Program-made: the position numbers and the translations under genes
The notes under the pieces: generated by a model
Database searches by the model: none
What the model saw: only the letters and a program-made list of their open reading frames with translations
Told to the model about the DNA's origin: nothing
Assembly: GCF_006716885.1 (NCBI RefSeq)
Contig: NZ_VFPU01000001.1
Coordinates: 1,116,001 to 1,180,000 of the forward strand
From: Ornithinimicrobium humiphilum
GTDB taxonomy: Bacteria; Actinomycetota; Actinomycetes; Actinomycetales; Dermatophilaceae
Length of the DNA stretch: 64,000 bases
Direction of reading: 5' to 3'
Shown here: one piece after another, positions 18,209 through 28,705 of the stretch
Layout of the letters: every line of letters begins with the position of its first letter
Position numbering within the stretch: the stretch's first letter is position 1

Positions 18209-19504
18209 TCAGCGCCCCCGCGCCGCGGTGAGGCGCGAGGGTGCCCAGCTGAGGCGGCGCAGCGGGTCGAAGGGCGCCAGCTCGGAGGGCGTCTGACCGG
18301 TCGTGATCTGCTCGGCGAGCAGCTGGCCGGTGATCGGGCCCAGGGTGATGCCCCACATGCCGTGGCCGCCCGCGACGAAGACGCGCTCGGACTCGGTGCC
18401 GCCGATGAGCGGGAGACCGTCGCAGGTGACCGGTCGGGATCCGACCCACTCGTCCTGCCGGTCGTCGAGGTCGGCGCCGCGCAGCAACGGGCGGGTGGCC
18501 TCGACGATGGCCGTGATGCGGCGGGGGTCGAGGGCCGCGTCGGCGCGGCGGAACTCCATCATGCCGGCGACCCGCAGCCGGTCGCCGAGCGGCGTCAGGG
18601 CTACCCGGGCGGCGGGGAAGTAGAGCGGTCCGGCGGGCATGTGCTCGGTGGGCACGCTGAAGGAGTAGCCCCGCCCGGCCTGGACCACCTGGCGGACGCC
18701 GAACTGGGAGGCCAGGTCGCCCAGCCAGGCGCCGGTCGCGACGACGACGGCGTCGTAGGTGCCGCCACCCTCGCCCGAGGTCTGCACCCGCACGCCGCCG
18801 CTGCCGAGGTCCTCGATGCCGAGCACCTCGGTGCCGACGTGGATCGGGGTGCCCTGGGCGCGGACGGCCTCGGCGAGGGCGTCGACGTACTCGACGGGGC
18901 GCAGGTAGCGCTGCCCGTGGATGATGATCGCGGCCTGGACGGCGTCGGAGAGCGCGGGCTCGCGGCGCCGCGCCTCGTCCCCGCCGATGAGCTCGTGCTC
19001 GACCTTGCCGCCGGCCTTCTCGATGGAGACGAACTCGTCGAGGAGCACCTGCACGTCGCCCGCACGGTCGTAGGCCGCGACGAAGGGCTCGGCCTCGAGC
19101 ACCTCGGCCGCGACGCCGTGGGCGGCGAGGTGGTCGAAGGCGTCCAGCGACCTGGCGTTGACCGGGATGAGGGCCTGCATGGCCTTCTCCCAGCGGCTGT
19201 CCGTGCTGTGCCGGACGAAGCCGGCGACGAAGCGCGCCAGTCGCGGGTCCAGGGTGGGCGGCACGTAGACCGGGGAGTTGGCCGAGAGGACGGCACGCAT
19301 GCCGTAGCGCAGCACGGCGGGCTCGGGCAGCGGGGTCGCGATCGCCGGCGTCAGCCAGCCCGCGTTGCCCCAGGAGGCGCCGGCCGCCACACCCTTGCGG
19401 TCGAGGACGGTGACCTCCACGCCCCGCTCCCGCAGGAACCAGGCCGTCGCCAGCCCGACCATCCCCGCACCGACCACTGCGACCCTGCGCACGCTGCCAG
19501 ACAC
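18209..19504 (-). CDS. FAD-dependent D-amino acid dehydrogenase-like oxidoreductase (DadA type)
   Basis: The 431-residue flavoprotein of the DAO/GlyOX family probably oxidises D-amino acids or similar amines at the membrane. The dinucleotide-binding motif is VAVVGAGMVGLATAWFLRER, followed by TVLDRKGVAAGASWGNAGW, which is the DadA-type second strand. Near the C-terminus GSRPVTCDGLPLIGGT and VAGGHGMWGITLGPITGQL are the FAD-closing motifs. GTG at 19504 is chosen because GAGGAGG lies seven bases upstream and the Rossmann motif starts directly after it; the longer frame to 19594 has no support. The substrate cannot be told from context. A GGTATGCCG word lies 18 bases past the stop. Confidence 0.87.
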   Translation of the reverse strand: MSGSVRRVAVVGAGMVGLATAWFLRERGVEVTVLDRKGVAAGASWGNAGWLTPAIATPLPEPAVLRYGMRAVLSANSPVYVPPTLDPRLARFVAGFVRHSTDSRWEKAMQALIPVNARSLDAFDHLAAHGVAAEVLEAEPFVAAYDRAGDVQVLLDEFVSIEKAGGKVEHELIGGDEARRREPALSDAVQAAIIIHGQRYLRPVEYVDALAEAVRAQGTPIHVGTEVLGIEDLGSGGVRVQTSGEGGGTYDAVVVATGAWLGDLASQFGVRQVVQAGRGYSFSVPTEHMPAGPLYFPAARVALTPLGDRLRVAGMMEFRRADAALDPRRITAIVEATRPLLRGADLDDRQDEWVGSRPVTCDGLPLIGGTESERVFVAGGHGMWGITLGPITGQLLAEQITTGQTPSELAPFDPLRRLSWAPSRLTAARGR

Positions 19505-19661
19505 CAACGACCTCCTCGTCGAACCGTTACGGCATCCATGGTCCCACCCCGGAGACGGTGTCCCGCACCGGGGTCCCCGGCCCCGGAGGGGCACGGTGGA
19601 AGGCCGCCGGCGCCCGCGTCGCCGCGGCCCGGACGAGCCCGTCGGCAGGCCGCGCCGGACC

Positions 19662-20285
19662 TCAGCCGCGCAGCTCGTGCCAGGGCAGGTCGAGCTCGCC
19701 GAGCAGCTCCCGCAGCAGCGGCAGGCTGACCCCGACGACCGTGTGGTAGTCGCCCTCGATGCCGGTGACGTAGGGCCCGCCGAGGCCGTCCACGGTGAAG
19801 GCGCCGGCCACCTGCAGCGGCTCGTCGGTGGCGACGTAGGCGTCGATCTCGTCGTCGGTGAGGTCGGCGAAGTGGACCACCGTCGACGCGGTCGCGCCGA
19901 GGGTGCCGCCGGTGCCGCCCTCGCGGTTGTCCACGAGCCAGTGCCCGGTGTGCAGCACGCCGGAGCGCCCGCGCATGAGCCGCCACCGCTCGGTGGCCAC
20001 GGCCGCGTCGCCCGGCTTGCCGTAGATCGCGCCGTCGAGCTCGAGCACCGAGTCGCAGCCGAGGACCAGGGAGTCCGGGTCCTCCTGCGAGACGACCGCC
20101 TCGCACTTGGCGCGGGCGAGCGTGAGGGCGATGTCGGCCGGCTCCAGCTCGCCGAAGCGCTCGGTGGCCTCCGCCAGCGCCGCGTCCTCGTCCACGCCGG
20201 AGACGACGACCTCGGGGTCGACGCCGGCGTTGCGCAGGGTCGTCAGGCGGGCAGGGGAGGCCGAGGCCAGCACGAGCGGGATCAT
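19662..20285 (-). CDS. maf: Maf-like nucleotide pyrophosphatase
   Basis: Maf enzymes hydrolyse non-canonical or excess nucleoside triphosphates and are linked to septum control. The 207-residue protein has the family motifs LVLASASPARLTTLRNAG (N-terminal S.SPRR variant), VLGCDSVLELDG with the catalytic Asp, GKP, and DGLGGPYVTGIEGDYHTVVG. A -10-like TAGCCT sits exactly 7 nt before the ATG, so the transcript is likely leaderless. Maf neighbours the acyl-CoA carboxylase genes in mycobacteria as well (Rv3280-Rv3282). Confidence 0.95.
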   Translation of the reverse strand: MIPLVLASASPARLTTLRNAGVDPEVVVSGVDEDAALAEATERFGELEPADIALTLARAKCEAVVSQEDPDSLVLGCDSVLELDGAIYGKPGDAAVATERWRLMRGRSGVLHTGHWLVDNREGGTGGTLGATASTVVHFADLTDDEIDAYVATDEPLQVAGAFTVDGLGGPYVTGIEGDYHTVVGVSLPLLRELLGELDLPWHELRG

Positions 20286-20292
20286 GGGCGTC

Positions 20293-20298
20293 AGGCTA
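20293..20298 (-). promoter_or_regulatory. -10 box of maf
   Basis: TAGCCT on the minus strand, ending 7 nt before the maf ATG (20283-20285). Same spacing as ppc and purK. Confidence 0.5.
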
Positions 20299-20405
20299 CT
20301 GGGCGGTCGGCCGGTCCCCGGCGCCGAGCGTCCGGGACCGGCCGACCCCCCTGGTGCGGGCCTGCGGTGCGGGGGTGGCCAGGTATGCCGTCCCGAGCGG
20401 GGCGC

Positions 20406-22091
20406 TCAGAGCTCGCCGAGGACCGCCGCCCGCAGCGTGTCGAGGCCGACGCCGCCGATGTCGAGCGCGCGTCGGTGGAAGGCCTTGAGGTCGAAGGCGT
20501 CGCCCTCGCGGCGGGCCACCTCGTCGCGCAGCTCGAGCCAGAGGCGCTCGCCGATCTTGTAGGACGGGGCCTGGCCCGGCCAGCCCAGGTAGCGGTCCAG
20601 CTCGAAGCGGGTGAAGCCCTCGTCCATGTTGGTGTGCGCCTCGAGGAAGGCCCACGCCTTGTCGTAGGTCCACTCGCCGCCGCCGACCTCCTCGGGGGCC
20701 TCGAAGCCGCAGTGCACGCCGATGTCGAGCACGACGCGGGCGGCGCGCAGCGACTGGCCGTCGAGCAGGCCCATCCGGTTGCCGGGGTCGTCCATGTAGC
20801 CGAGGTCGGCCATCAGCCACTCGCTGTAGAGCGCCCAGCCCTCGCCGTGGCCGGAGGTCCAGGAAGCCAGCCGGCGCCAGCGGTTGAGCAGCTCGGAGCG
20901 GTAGACGGTCTGGGCGATCTGGAGGTGGTGACCCGGGACGCCCTCGTGGTAGACGGTCGTCAGCTCGCGCCAGGTCGAGAAGCGGGTGACGCCCTTGGGC
21001 ACCGACCACCACATGCGGCCGGGGCGGGAGAAGTCCTCGGAGGGGCCGGTGTAGTAGATGCCGCCGGTCTGGCTGGGCGCGATCATGCACTCGATGCGGC
21101 GGACCGGCTCGGGGATGTCGAAGTGCGTGCCCGCGAGCTCGGCGACCGCCTCGTCCGCCTTGACCTGCATCCACTCGCGGAGGGCATCGGTGCCGTCGAG
21201 CTGGTAGGCCGGGTCCTCGTCGAGGATCGCCACGGCCTCCTTGACGGTCGCCCCGGGCCGGATCTGCTCGGCGGTCTCCTCCATCATCCGGGTGATGCGG
21301 GCCAGCTCCTCCTGGCCCCACCGGTAGGTCTCCTCGAGGTCGATCGTGGCGCCGAGGAAGCCGCGCGAGCGCAGGGCGTAGAGCTCGCGGCCGCAGGCGT
21401 CGGACTCCGGCGCCCGCGGCGCCAGCTCGTCGTCGAGGTAGGTGGCGAGGGCGCCGTAGGCCGCCTTCGCCCCGGTGATCGCCTCCTCCAGGGCGGTGCG
21501 CAGCGCCTCCGGCTGACCCTCCGCCTCGCGGAGCAGGACCTCGAAGGTGCTGGTGCCGTCGCCGGCCTGGTCGCGGCACTGCTCGGTGACCTTGACCACC
21601 TGGCGGCGCGGCACGACCTGGCCCTGCTCGGCCGACCAGGCGAGCGAGGAGGTGTACTGCTCCAGCGCCTGCGGCACCGCGCGGAGACGGGAGACGACGG
21701 CGTCCCAGTGCTCGGCGGTCTCCTTGCCCATGAGGTCGAAGATGTCGCGGACGGCCTGCACGTCGGAGGAGATGACGTTGAGGTCGACGGGGGCGCGCCC
21801 CTCGAGGACGAGGTCGTGCTGGGCGACCTCCAGTCCCAGGCGCTCGCGCAGCGCGGCAGCGGTGACCCGGTCGGTGTCGTCCTGCGGCTCGAGCTCGTCC
21901 AGCGAGGACAGCGTCCGCGCCGCTAGGTCGCGCGCGGCGCGGCGGCCCTCGATCGAGAGGTCGTCGATCTCGCCGTCCCGCCCGGGGATGCCCAGGTAGG
22001 TCGCCTCCAACGGGCTCAGCGCCGCGGCGGCGTCCAGGTGGGCCTCGGCGAGGCGGTCGATCTCGGTCTGCTGGCGGGTCTGGTCGGTCAC
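20406..22091 (-). CDS. DUF885 family metallopeptidase-like protein
   Basis: The 561-residue DUF885 protein carries the expected zinc-site pattern HEGVPGHHLQ near residue 380, followed by HGEGWALYSEWL with the likely third ligand, as in this family of putative carboxypeptidases. The N-terminus lacks a signal peptide, so a cytoplasmic role is likely. GTG at 22091 is the first in-frame start; TAGCGT lies 8 nt upstream. It is divergent from the MOSC gene. Activity is inferred from the motif only. Confidence 0.85.
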   Translation of the reverse strand: MTDQTRQQTEIDRLAEAHLDAAAALSPLEATYLGIPGRDGEIDDLSIEGRRAARDLAARTLSSLDELEPQDDTDRVTAAALRERLGLEVAQHDLVLEGRAPVDLNVISSDVQAVRDIFDLMGKETAEHWDAVVSRLRAVPQALEQYTSSLAWSAEQGQVVPRRQVVKVTEQCRDQAGDGTSTFEVLLREAEGQPEALRTALEEAITGAKAAYGALATYLDDELAPRAPESDACGRELYALRSRGFLGATIDLEETYRWGQEELARITRMMEETAEQIRPGATVKEAVAILDEDPAYQLDGTDALREWMQVKADEAVAELAGTHFDIPEPVRRIECMIAPSQTGGIYYTGPSEDFSRPGRMWWSVPKGVTRFSTWRELTTVYHEGVPGHHLQIAQTVYRSELLNRWRRLASWTSGHGEGWALYSEWLMADLGYMDDPGNRMGLLDGQSLRAARVVLDIGVHCGFEAPEEVGGGEWTYDKAWAFLEAHTNMDEGFTRFELDRYLGWPGQAPSYKIGERLWLELRDEVARREGDAFDLKAFHRRALDIGGVGLDTLRAAVLGEL

Positions 22092-22153
22092 AGCCCGTCA
22101 CGCTACTACCCGCCCCCGACCGCGCCCGGGAGCGCACCGCATACCGTGTGCGC

Positions 22154-22813
22154 ATGACCCAGCGCATCCGGTCGACCAACGTCGGCCGCCCCAAGGCCGA
22201 GCCCAACCACGGCCGCTACCGCACCGGCATCGACAAGCGCCCGGTGCCCGAGATCGTGGTCTCCGCGCCCGGTCCGTCCTACGGCGACGGGTCCGGGGTG
22301 GCCGGCGACCACGTCGGCGACCTCAAGCACCACGGCGGGGCGCAGAAGGCGGTCTACGCCTTCGCCCGCGAGCAGCTGGACCGGTGGGAGGCCGAGCTGC
22401 AGCGCGGGCTCCCCGACGGGTGGTTCGGCGAGAACCTCACTACCGAGGGCGTCGACCTGGAGGCGCTGCTCGTCAACCAGCGCGTCCGGGTCGGCGACGA
22501 GGTGGTGCTCGAGGTGTCGGTGCCGCGCACGCCGTGCGCCACCTTCGCCGGGCACATGGGGGAGCCTGCCTGGGTGCGGCGGTTCGCCGAGCGCGGGCGG
22601 TGCGGGACCTACCTGCGCGTCGCGGTGCCGGGAGTCATCGCGCCCGGCGACCGGATCGAGGTGCTCGAGCCGCCGGCGCACGACGTCGACATGCGCACCG
22701 CCTTCGCGGCCGCGATGGGCGACGACGACGCCGCGCGCCGGGTCGTCGAGGCTCGCTGCCTCCCGGCGATGTACCACGAGCGCCTGGCCCGGAGGGTCGG
22801 CGCGCGCCTCTGA
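22154..22813 (+). CDS. MOSC domain protein (YiiM-like)
   Basis: The 219-residue protein is a stand-alone MOSC domain, the fold that receives sulfur and binds molybdenum cofactor in sulfurases and in YiiM/6-hydroxylaminopurine resistance proteins. It shows GVAGDHVGDLKHHGG (the conserved GD..H.. region), WFGENLTTEGVDLE and the key cysteine in VPRTPCATFAGHM. ATG at 22154 is preferred over the GTG two codons upstream because of a TACCGT box 6 nt before it. It converges with accE. Confidence 0.85.
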   Translation: MTQRIRSTNVGRPKAEPNHGRYRTGIDKRPVPEIVVSAPGPSYGDGSGVAGDHVGDLKHHGGAQKAVYAFAREQLDRWEAELQRGLPDGWFGENLTTEGVDLEALLVNQRVRVGDEVVLEVSVPRTPCATFAGHMGEPAWVRRFAERGRCGTYLRVAVPGVIAPGDRIEVLEPPAHDVDMRTAFAAAMGDDDAARRVVEARCLPAMYHERLARRVGARL

Positions 22814-22823
22814 GGCGCGCGCC
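22799..22823. terminator. Hairpin over the MOSC stop codon
   Basis: GGCGCGCGCCTC (22799-22810) and its exact complement (22812-22823) flank a single T of the TGA stop. It probably terminates both the MOSC gene and convergent accE. Confidence 0.55.
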
Positions 22824-22868
22824 CGTCAGTGCGCACCGGCCGGCCGGGTCGACCCCCGGGGTATGCCG

Positions 22869-23137
22869 TCAGCGCGGCAGCGCGGAGGCCCGCCAGCCGC
22901 CCGGACCGACGGCGGGGCGCGGACGGGCGAAGCGGGACCGGGCGGTCCACAGCGTGCGCCGCTGCTGCGGCGGCGCCTGCTCGCCGCCCGAGGCGGCGGC
23001 CAGGACGACGGTGAGCGCCGCGAGCTGGGCCGGGGTGGGGTTGCCGCGCTCGACGCGGATCACCGGAAGCTCCGGGGCCGACGGGGAGGACTCCTCGGAC
23101 GCCGCGAGGGCGCCGAGCTCGACCGCGATGTCGCCGG

Positions 23138-23141
<4 letters not shown>
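22869..23141 (-). CDS. accE: Acyl-CoA carboxylase epsilon subunit
   Basis: The 90-residue epsilon subunit is found only in actinobacteria and stimulates the alpha-beta acyl-CoA carboxylase complex. It has the short conserved [20 protein letters not shown] and the C-terminal [11 protein letters not shown], both diagnostic, joined by an Ala/Glu/Arg linker. The GTG overlaps the accD stop (GTGA), so the two subunits are translationally coupled. Confidence 0.93.
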
Positions 23142-24769
<1,628 letters not shown>

Positions 24770-24776
24770 GGGTCAC

Positions 24777-24786
24777 AACTTAGCCT
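24777..24786. promoter_or_regulatory. Overlapping divergent -10 boxes of accD and birA
   Basis: On the minus strand TAAGTT (24777-24782) is 7 nt before the accD ATG. On the plus strand TAGCCT (24781-24786) is 7 nt before the birA GTG. The boxes share two base pairs, so the two leaderless promoters should compete for polymerase. Confidence 0.6.
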
Positions 24787-24793
24787 TGCCCGG

Positions 24794-25585
24794 GTGAGGA
24801 CCGTGACCTGGGAGCAGCCGGAACGGCACGCGAGCGTCGGATCGACCAACGTCGAGGCGCTCGCCGACCCGCGACCGGGCCGGGTGGTCGTCGCCGACCA
24901 CCAGAGCGCGGGGCAGGGCAGGCGCGGGCGGAGCTGGCAGTCGCCGCCCGGCGCCGGGCTCGCGATCAGTGCCGTCGTGCCCGCGGTCGCACCCGAGCTG
25001 ATGGGCTGGCTGCCGCTCGCCGCCGGGCTCGCGGCCGCCCGTGCGCTGGCCGCGGGGGAGCAGCCGGTCGACGCGGCCCTCAAGTGGCCCAACGACGTGC
25101 TCGCCCCGCTCGTCGACCCGTCGCCCGGGCAGCTGGCGGTGCTGGAGGCGCGCGGTCGCCGCTGGGGGAAGGTCGCCGGGGTGCTGGCCGCGGTCGCCGG
25201 CACGGGCGACGTGGTGATCGGGACCGGGATCAACGTCGACCACGCGCCGGAGCAGCTGCCCGTGCCCACCGCCACCTCCTGGCGCCTGGCCCGGGGCGGT
25301 GACCCGCTGCCCCAGGGGGCCAGGGGCGCCCTCCTCGACGCCTACCTGGAGGGCCTCGCGACCTGGCACGCGGCGCTCGCCGCGGGCGACGCCCGAGCCG
25401 TGCGCACGGCATACCTGGAGCAGTGCCTGACGATCGGTCAGGAGGTGGTCGTGCACCGGCCCGACGGGGGCACGACCACCGGCACCGCGGCGGGCCTGGA
25501 CGACTCCGGCGCCCTGCTCGTGGACGGCCCCGGGGGGCGCACCGTCCACCACGCCGGTGACGTCGAGCACCTCCGTCCCAAGTAA
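24794..25585 (+). CDS. birA: Biotin--[acetyl-CoA carboxylase] ligase
   Basis: BirA activates biotin with ATP and attaches it to biotin carboxyl carrier domains. The 263-residue form lacks the N-terminal DNA-binding domain of E. coli BirA, so it is an enzyme only. Motifs are HQSAGQGRRGRSWQSPPGAGL (biotinyl-AMP loop), LKWPNDV and VIGTGINVD. GTG at 24794 is taken as the start: it follows a TAGCCT box by 7 nt with no Shine-Dalgarno; GTG at 24803 is the alternative. Its divergent partner accD belongs to the biotin-dependent carboxylase it serves. Confidence 0.94.
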   Translation: MRTVTWEQPERHASVGSTNVEALADPRPGRVVVADHQSAGQGRRGRSWQSPPGAGLAISAVVPAVAPELMGWLPLAAGLAAARALAAGEQPVDAALKWPNDVLAPLVDPSPGQLAVLEARGRRWGKVAGVLAAVAGTGDVVIGTGINVDHAPEQLPVPTATSWRLARGGDPLPQGARGALLDAYLEGLATWHAALAAGDARAVRTAYLEQCLTIGQEVVVHRPDGGTTTGTAAGLDDSGALLVDGPGGRTVHHAGDVEHLRPK

Positions 25586-25588
25586 CCT
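25583..25588 (+). promoter_or_regulatory. -10 box of the enoyl-CoA hydratase gene
   Basis: TAACCT ends 7 nt before the ATG at 25596. Its first three bases are the birA stop codon TAA. Confidence 0.5.
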
Positions 25589-25595
25589 CGGGGCC

Positions 25596-26390
25596 ATGGA
25601 CGCACCCAGGATGCTGAAGGTGACCCGGCACGGCGACGGCGGGCACGTCGTCGAGCTGGCTCTGGACCGCCCCGAGTCGATGAACGCGATCAACAACGCG
25701 ATCGCCGAGGAGATCGCCGCCGTCACGGGCGAGCTCGCCGCGGACCCCTCGGTGCGGGCCGTGGTCGTCACCAGCACCCACGAGAAGGCCTTCTGCGTCG
25801 GCGCCGACCTCAAGGAGCGCAACACCTTCACCGACGCCCAGATGATGGAGCACCGGCTCGTCTCGCGGCGCGCCTACCGGGGCGTCCTGGACCTCCCGGT
25901 GCCCGCGATCGCCGCCGTCGACGGCTACGCCCTGGGCGGGGGTATGGAGATCGCCCTCTCCTGCGACCTGATCGTCGCCGGCGAGGGCGCGACCGTCGGT
26001 CTGCCCGAGGTGGGCGTCGGCGTCATCCCCGGTGGGGGCGGCACGCAGCTGCTGACGCGCCGCGTGGGTTGGTCTCGCGCGGCCTCGATGATCTTCACCG
26101 CCCGGCGTCTGAAGGCGGCCGAGGCGCACGAGCTCGCCGTCGTCGACGAGGTCGTCCCGGCCGGGACCGCCCGCGACCGCGCGCTGGAGCTCGCGGCCAC
26201 CGTCGCCCGCAACTCCCCGGTCGCGGTGCGCAACGCCAAGAAGGCGATGCGCCTCGGCTCGGGCACGGACCTGGCCTCCGGGCTGGAGATCGAGGACGGC
26301 TGCTGGCGGGCCACCGCGTTCAGCGGCGACCGGGCCGAGGGCGTGGCCGCCTTCAACGAGAAGCGCGTGCCTGACTGGCCGGGTCGCTGA
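25596..26390 (+). CDS. Enoyl-CoA hydratase/isomerase family protein
   Basis: The 264-residue crotonase-fold protein probably hydrates an enoyl-CoA in fatty acid or amino acid degradation. The oxyanion-hole segments are FCVGADLKER and DGYALGGGMEIALSCDL; GLPEVGVGVIPGGGGTQLL supplies the conserved catalytic glutamate. The start is fixed by the TAACCT box 7 nt upstream, which overlaps the birA stop. It is transcribed with the birA strand but probably separately. The exact substrate is open. Confidence 0.92.
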   Translation: MDAPRMLKVTRHGDGGHVVELALDRPESMNAINNAIAEEIAAVTGELAADPSVRAVVVTSTHEKAFCVGADLKERNTFTDAQMMEHRLVSRRAYRGVLDLPVPAIAAVDGYALGGGMEIALSCDLIVAGEGATVGLPEVGVGVIPGGGGTQLLTRRVGWSRAASMIFTARRLKAAEAHELAVVDEVVPAGTARDRALELAATVARNSPVAVRNAKKAMRLGSGTDLASGLEIEDGCWRATAFSGDRAEGVAAFNEKRVPDWPGR

Positions 26391-26431
26391 GTGCCCTCCA
26401 TACTGACTTCGGTGCCGACGAGGAGGACGAC

Positions 26432-27121
26432 ATGACCAGGGTGCTCCTGGCGGAGGACGACCCCACGATCTCGGAACCCCTCGCGCGGGCCCTGCGCCGC
26501 GAGGGGTACGTGGTCACGATCGCCGACGACGGTCGTGCCGCGCTGGCGGAGGCGATCCGCGAGCCCGGCCACGACCTGCTCGTGCTCGACCTGGGCCTGC
26601 CCCAGCTCGACGGGCTGGACGTGTGCCGCTCGATGCGCGACGCCGGCGTGCGGACGCCCGTGCTCATGCTCACGGCGCGCACGGACGAGATCGACACGGT
26701 GGTGGGCCTGGACGCCGGCGCGGACGACTACGTCACCAAGCCGTTCCGCCTCGGCGAGCTGCTCGCCCGGGTGCGCGCCCTGCTGCGGCGGGGGCCGGAG
26801 GCCCCGGCCAAGCGCGGTGGCGGCGCGCTGCGGATGGACGTCCAGGCCCGGCGCGTGTTCCTCCACGACGAGGAGGTCCGGCTCACCACCAAGGAGTTCG
26901 ACCTGCTCCGGGTGCTGATGCGCGAGGAGGGCCGCGTGGTCTCCCGCGACCTGCTCATGCGCGAGGTGTGGGACAGCTGGTTCGGGTCGACCAAGACCCT
27001 CGACATGCACGTGTCGGTGCTGCGGCGGAAGATCGGGGACGACGCGCACGACCCGCGCTACATCGTCACCGTGCGAGGTGTGGGCTTCCGGTTCCAGAAC
27101 GACCCCGACGGGACGGACTGA
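26432..27121 (+). CDS. OmpR-family response regulator
   Basis: The 229-residue regulator has a receiver domain (MTRVLLAEDDP with the acidic pair at 9-10, phospho-acceptor Asp53 in VLDLGLPQLDG, Thr81 and Lys103) and a C-terminal winged helix (LTTKEFDLLRVLMREEGRVV, VSVLRRKIGDD, TVRGVGFRF). A Shine-Dalgarno GAGGAGG precedes the ATG. The kinase gene starts six bases after the stop, so they form a standard two-component operon. The signal is unknown. Confidence 0.96.
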   Translation: MTRVLLAEDDPTISEPLARALRREGYVVTIADDGRAALAEAIREPGHDLLVLDLGLPQLDGLDVCRSMRDAGVRTPVLMLTARTDEIDTVVGLDAGADDYVTKPFRLGELLARVRALLRRGPEAPAKRGGGALRMDVQARRVFLHDEEVRLTTKEFDLLRVLMREEGRVVSRDLLMREVWDSWFGSTKTLDMHVSVLRRKIGDDAHDPRYIVTVRGVGFRFQNDPDGTD

Positions 27122-27127
27122 CCCGCG

Positions 27128-28186
27128 TTGCGCGCGGTCCTGCGGGAGCTCGCACTCCGGATCGTCCTGGCGATCGCCGCCACCTCCGTCGTCGTCGCCG
27201 CGCTGGTCTCGTGGACCATCGTCGAGCTGCGCGGCGGCCCCTACGCGGAGGCCCGCACGCCGCTGTGGCTGCTCATCCTGATCGTCCTGGGCGGTGCGCT
27301 GGTCGTCGTCGCGGTCGTGGCGCCGATCGTGCGCTCGCTGGCGGACCGCACGGCCGAGACGGTCGCCGACCCGTTGCGGCGGCTCGCGCACCGCACCGAC
27401 GAGATGGCCTCCGGCGGTTTCGCGCTCGACCCGCAGACCCGCCCCGGGCGGGTGGTGCTGCCGGAGCCGTGGCGCGCCGGCATCCGTGAGATCGACGCCG
27501 TCGCGCGCGAGATCGACCGGCACCACAGCACCTTCGCAAAGGCGCTCGTGTCGGAGCGTTCCTTCGCCGCCGACGCCTCGCACCAGCTGCGCACGCCGCT
27601 GGCCGCGCTGCTGCTGCGCCTGGAGGAGATCGCCCAGTCGCAGGACGCCGCGGACGCCCGGGCCGAGGCCGAGATCGCCATCGGCCAGGTGGAGCGGCTG
27701 ACCGGGGTGGTCGACGAGCTGCTGCGACGCACCCGCGCCGGCCACGCCACCGGTGGGGCGCTCAGTGCCGTCGACCAGGTGCTCGCCGGCCTCGACGAGG
27801 AGTGGACCCCGTCCTTCACCGAGCAGGGCCGCTCCATAGAGCTGACCTGCGAGCGGGGGATCATCGTCGACGCCAGCGCCTCGGCGCTGTCCCAGGTGCT
27901 CAACACCCTCGTCGAGAACGCCCTCGTCCACGGCGACGGCCGCGTCGAGGTGCACGTCGCCCGCTCGGGCCCGTCGGCCGTCTTCCGGGTCACCGACCAG
28001 GGGCGGGGCATCCCGCCGCACCTGGCACGCACCATCTTCGAGCGCGCCGTGACCACGGGGGAGGGCACCGGCCTGGGCCTGGCGGTCGCCCGCGAGACGG
28101 CCGAGACGATCGGCGGTCGCCTGGAGCTGGTCCAGGTGCGCCCGCCGGTCTTCGCGCTCTACCTGCCGTTGGCCCAGACGCCCTGA
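27128..28186 (+). CDS. Sensor histidine kinase
   Basis: The 352-residue membrane kinase has two transmembrane helices (about 8-32 and 46-68) with only a 12-residue external loop, then HAMP-like sequence, a HisKA domain with phospho-acceptor His152 in ADASHQLRTPLAALLLR and a HATPase domain (VLNTLVENALVHGDG, TDQGRGIPPHL, GEGTGLGLAVARETAE). The tiny loop argues for sensing within the membrane or by a partner. TTG at 27128 follows the regulator stop. The last 28 bases overlap the convergent gtrA gene. Confidence 0.94.
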   Translation: MRAVLRELALRIVLAIAATSVVVAALVSWTIVELRGGPYAEARTPLWLLILIVLGGALVVVAVVAPIVRSLADRTAETVADPLRRLAHRTDEMASGGFALDPQTRPGRVVLPEPWRAGIREIDAVAREIDRHHSTFAKALVSERSFAADASHQLRTPLAALLLRLEEIAQSQDAADARAEAEIAIGQVERLTGVVDELLRRTRAGHATGGALSAVDQVLAGLDEEWTPSFTEQGRSIELTCERGIIVDASASALSQVLNTLVENALVHGDGRVEVHVARSGPSAVFRVTDQGRGIPPHLARTIFERAVTTGEGTGLGLAVARETAETIGGRLELVQVRPPVFALYLPLAQTP

Positions 28187-28698
28187 GGCTCCTCGAGCCC
28201 CTCGCGCTCCTCGGCCTCGAGCTCGCCCCGGAAGACGAAGGTCCGGTAGGCCCAGAAGCGGAAGAGCGTGCCCAGGACCAGCCCGACGCCGTTGCCGGAG
28301 ATGTTGTCGGCGAGCTGGCTGTGCAGGTCGAGCACGTAGCGCGAGAAGCCGAGGCAGGCCAGGGCGATCCCCAGCCCGACGGCGTTGAAGACGAGGAAGA
28401 GCAGCAGCTCGTGGCCCACGGCGTTGCGGCGCCGGTGGCGGAAGGTCCACAGCCGGTTGCCCAGCCAGGAGAAGAGCGTCGCGACGGTGGCCGAGACCAC
28501 CTTGCCGGTCAGTGGCGCACCCTCGAGGGGGCCGTCCAGCAGGCCGGGGACCCCGAAGACGAGGACGTTGTAGAGCGCGGTGTCGAGGACGAAGGCGAGC
28601 GCACCCACGGTGCCGAACTTGGCGACCTCGCGGGCGAGCGTGTCGAACGCGAACCGCACGCGCAGCAGGAGGCGCTGCCGGGGCTCGGGCGGGGTCAC
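28159..28698 (-). CDS. GtrA-like membrane protein
   Basis: The 179-residue GtrA family protein has four transmembrane helices. REVAKFGTVGALAFVLDTALYN is the typical first helix and SWLGNRLWTF and FWAYRTFVF are the family's aromatic signatures. GtrA proteins are thought to help flip or use polyprenyl-linked sugars in glycan synthesis. A gtrA gene next to purK is also found in mycobacteria (Rv3277). TAGACT lies 7 nt before the GTG start. Its 3' end overlaps the histidine kinase 3' end by 28 bases. Confidence 0.9.
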   Translation of the reverse strand: MTPPEPRQRLLLRVRFAFDTLAREVAKFGTVGALAFVLDTALYNVLVFGVPGLLDGPLEGAPLTGKVVSATVATLFSWLGNRLWTFRHRRRNAVGHELLLFLVFNAVGLGIALACLGFSRYVLDLHSQLADNISGNGVGLVLGTLFRFWAYRTFVFRGELEAEEREGLEEPQGVWANGR

Positions 28699-28705
28699 CC
28701 GCGGA

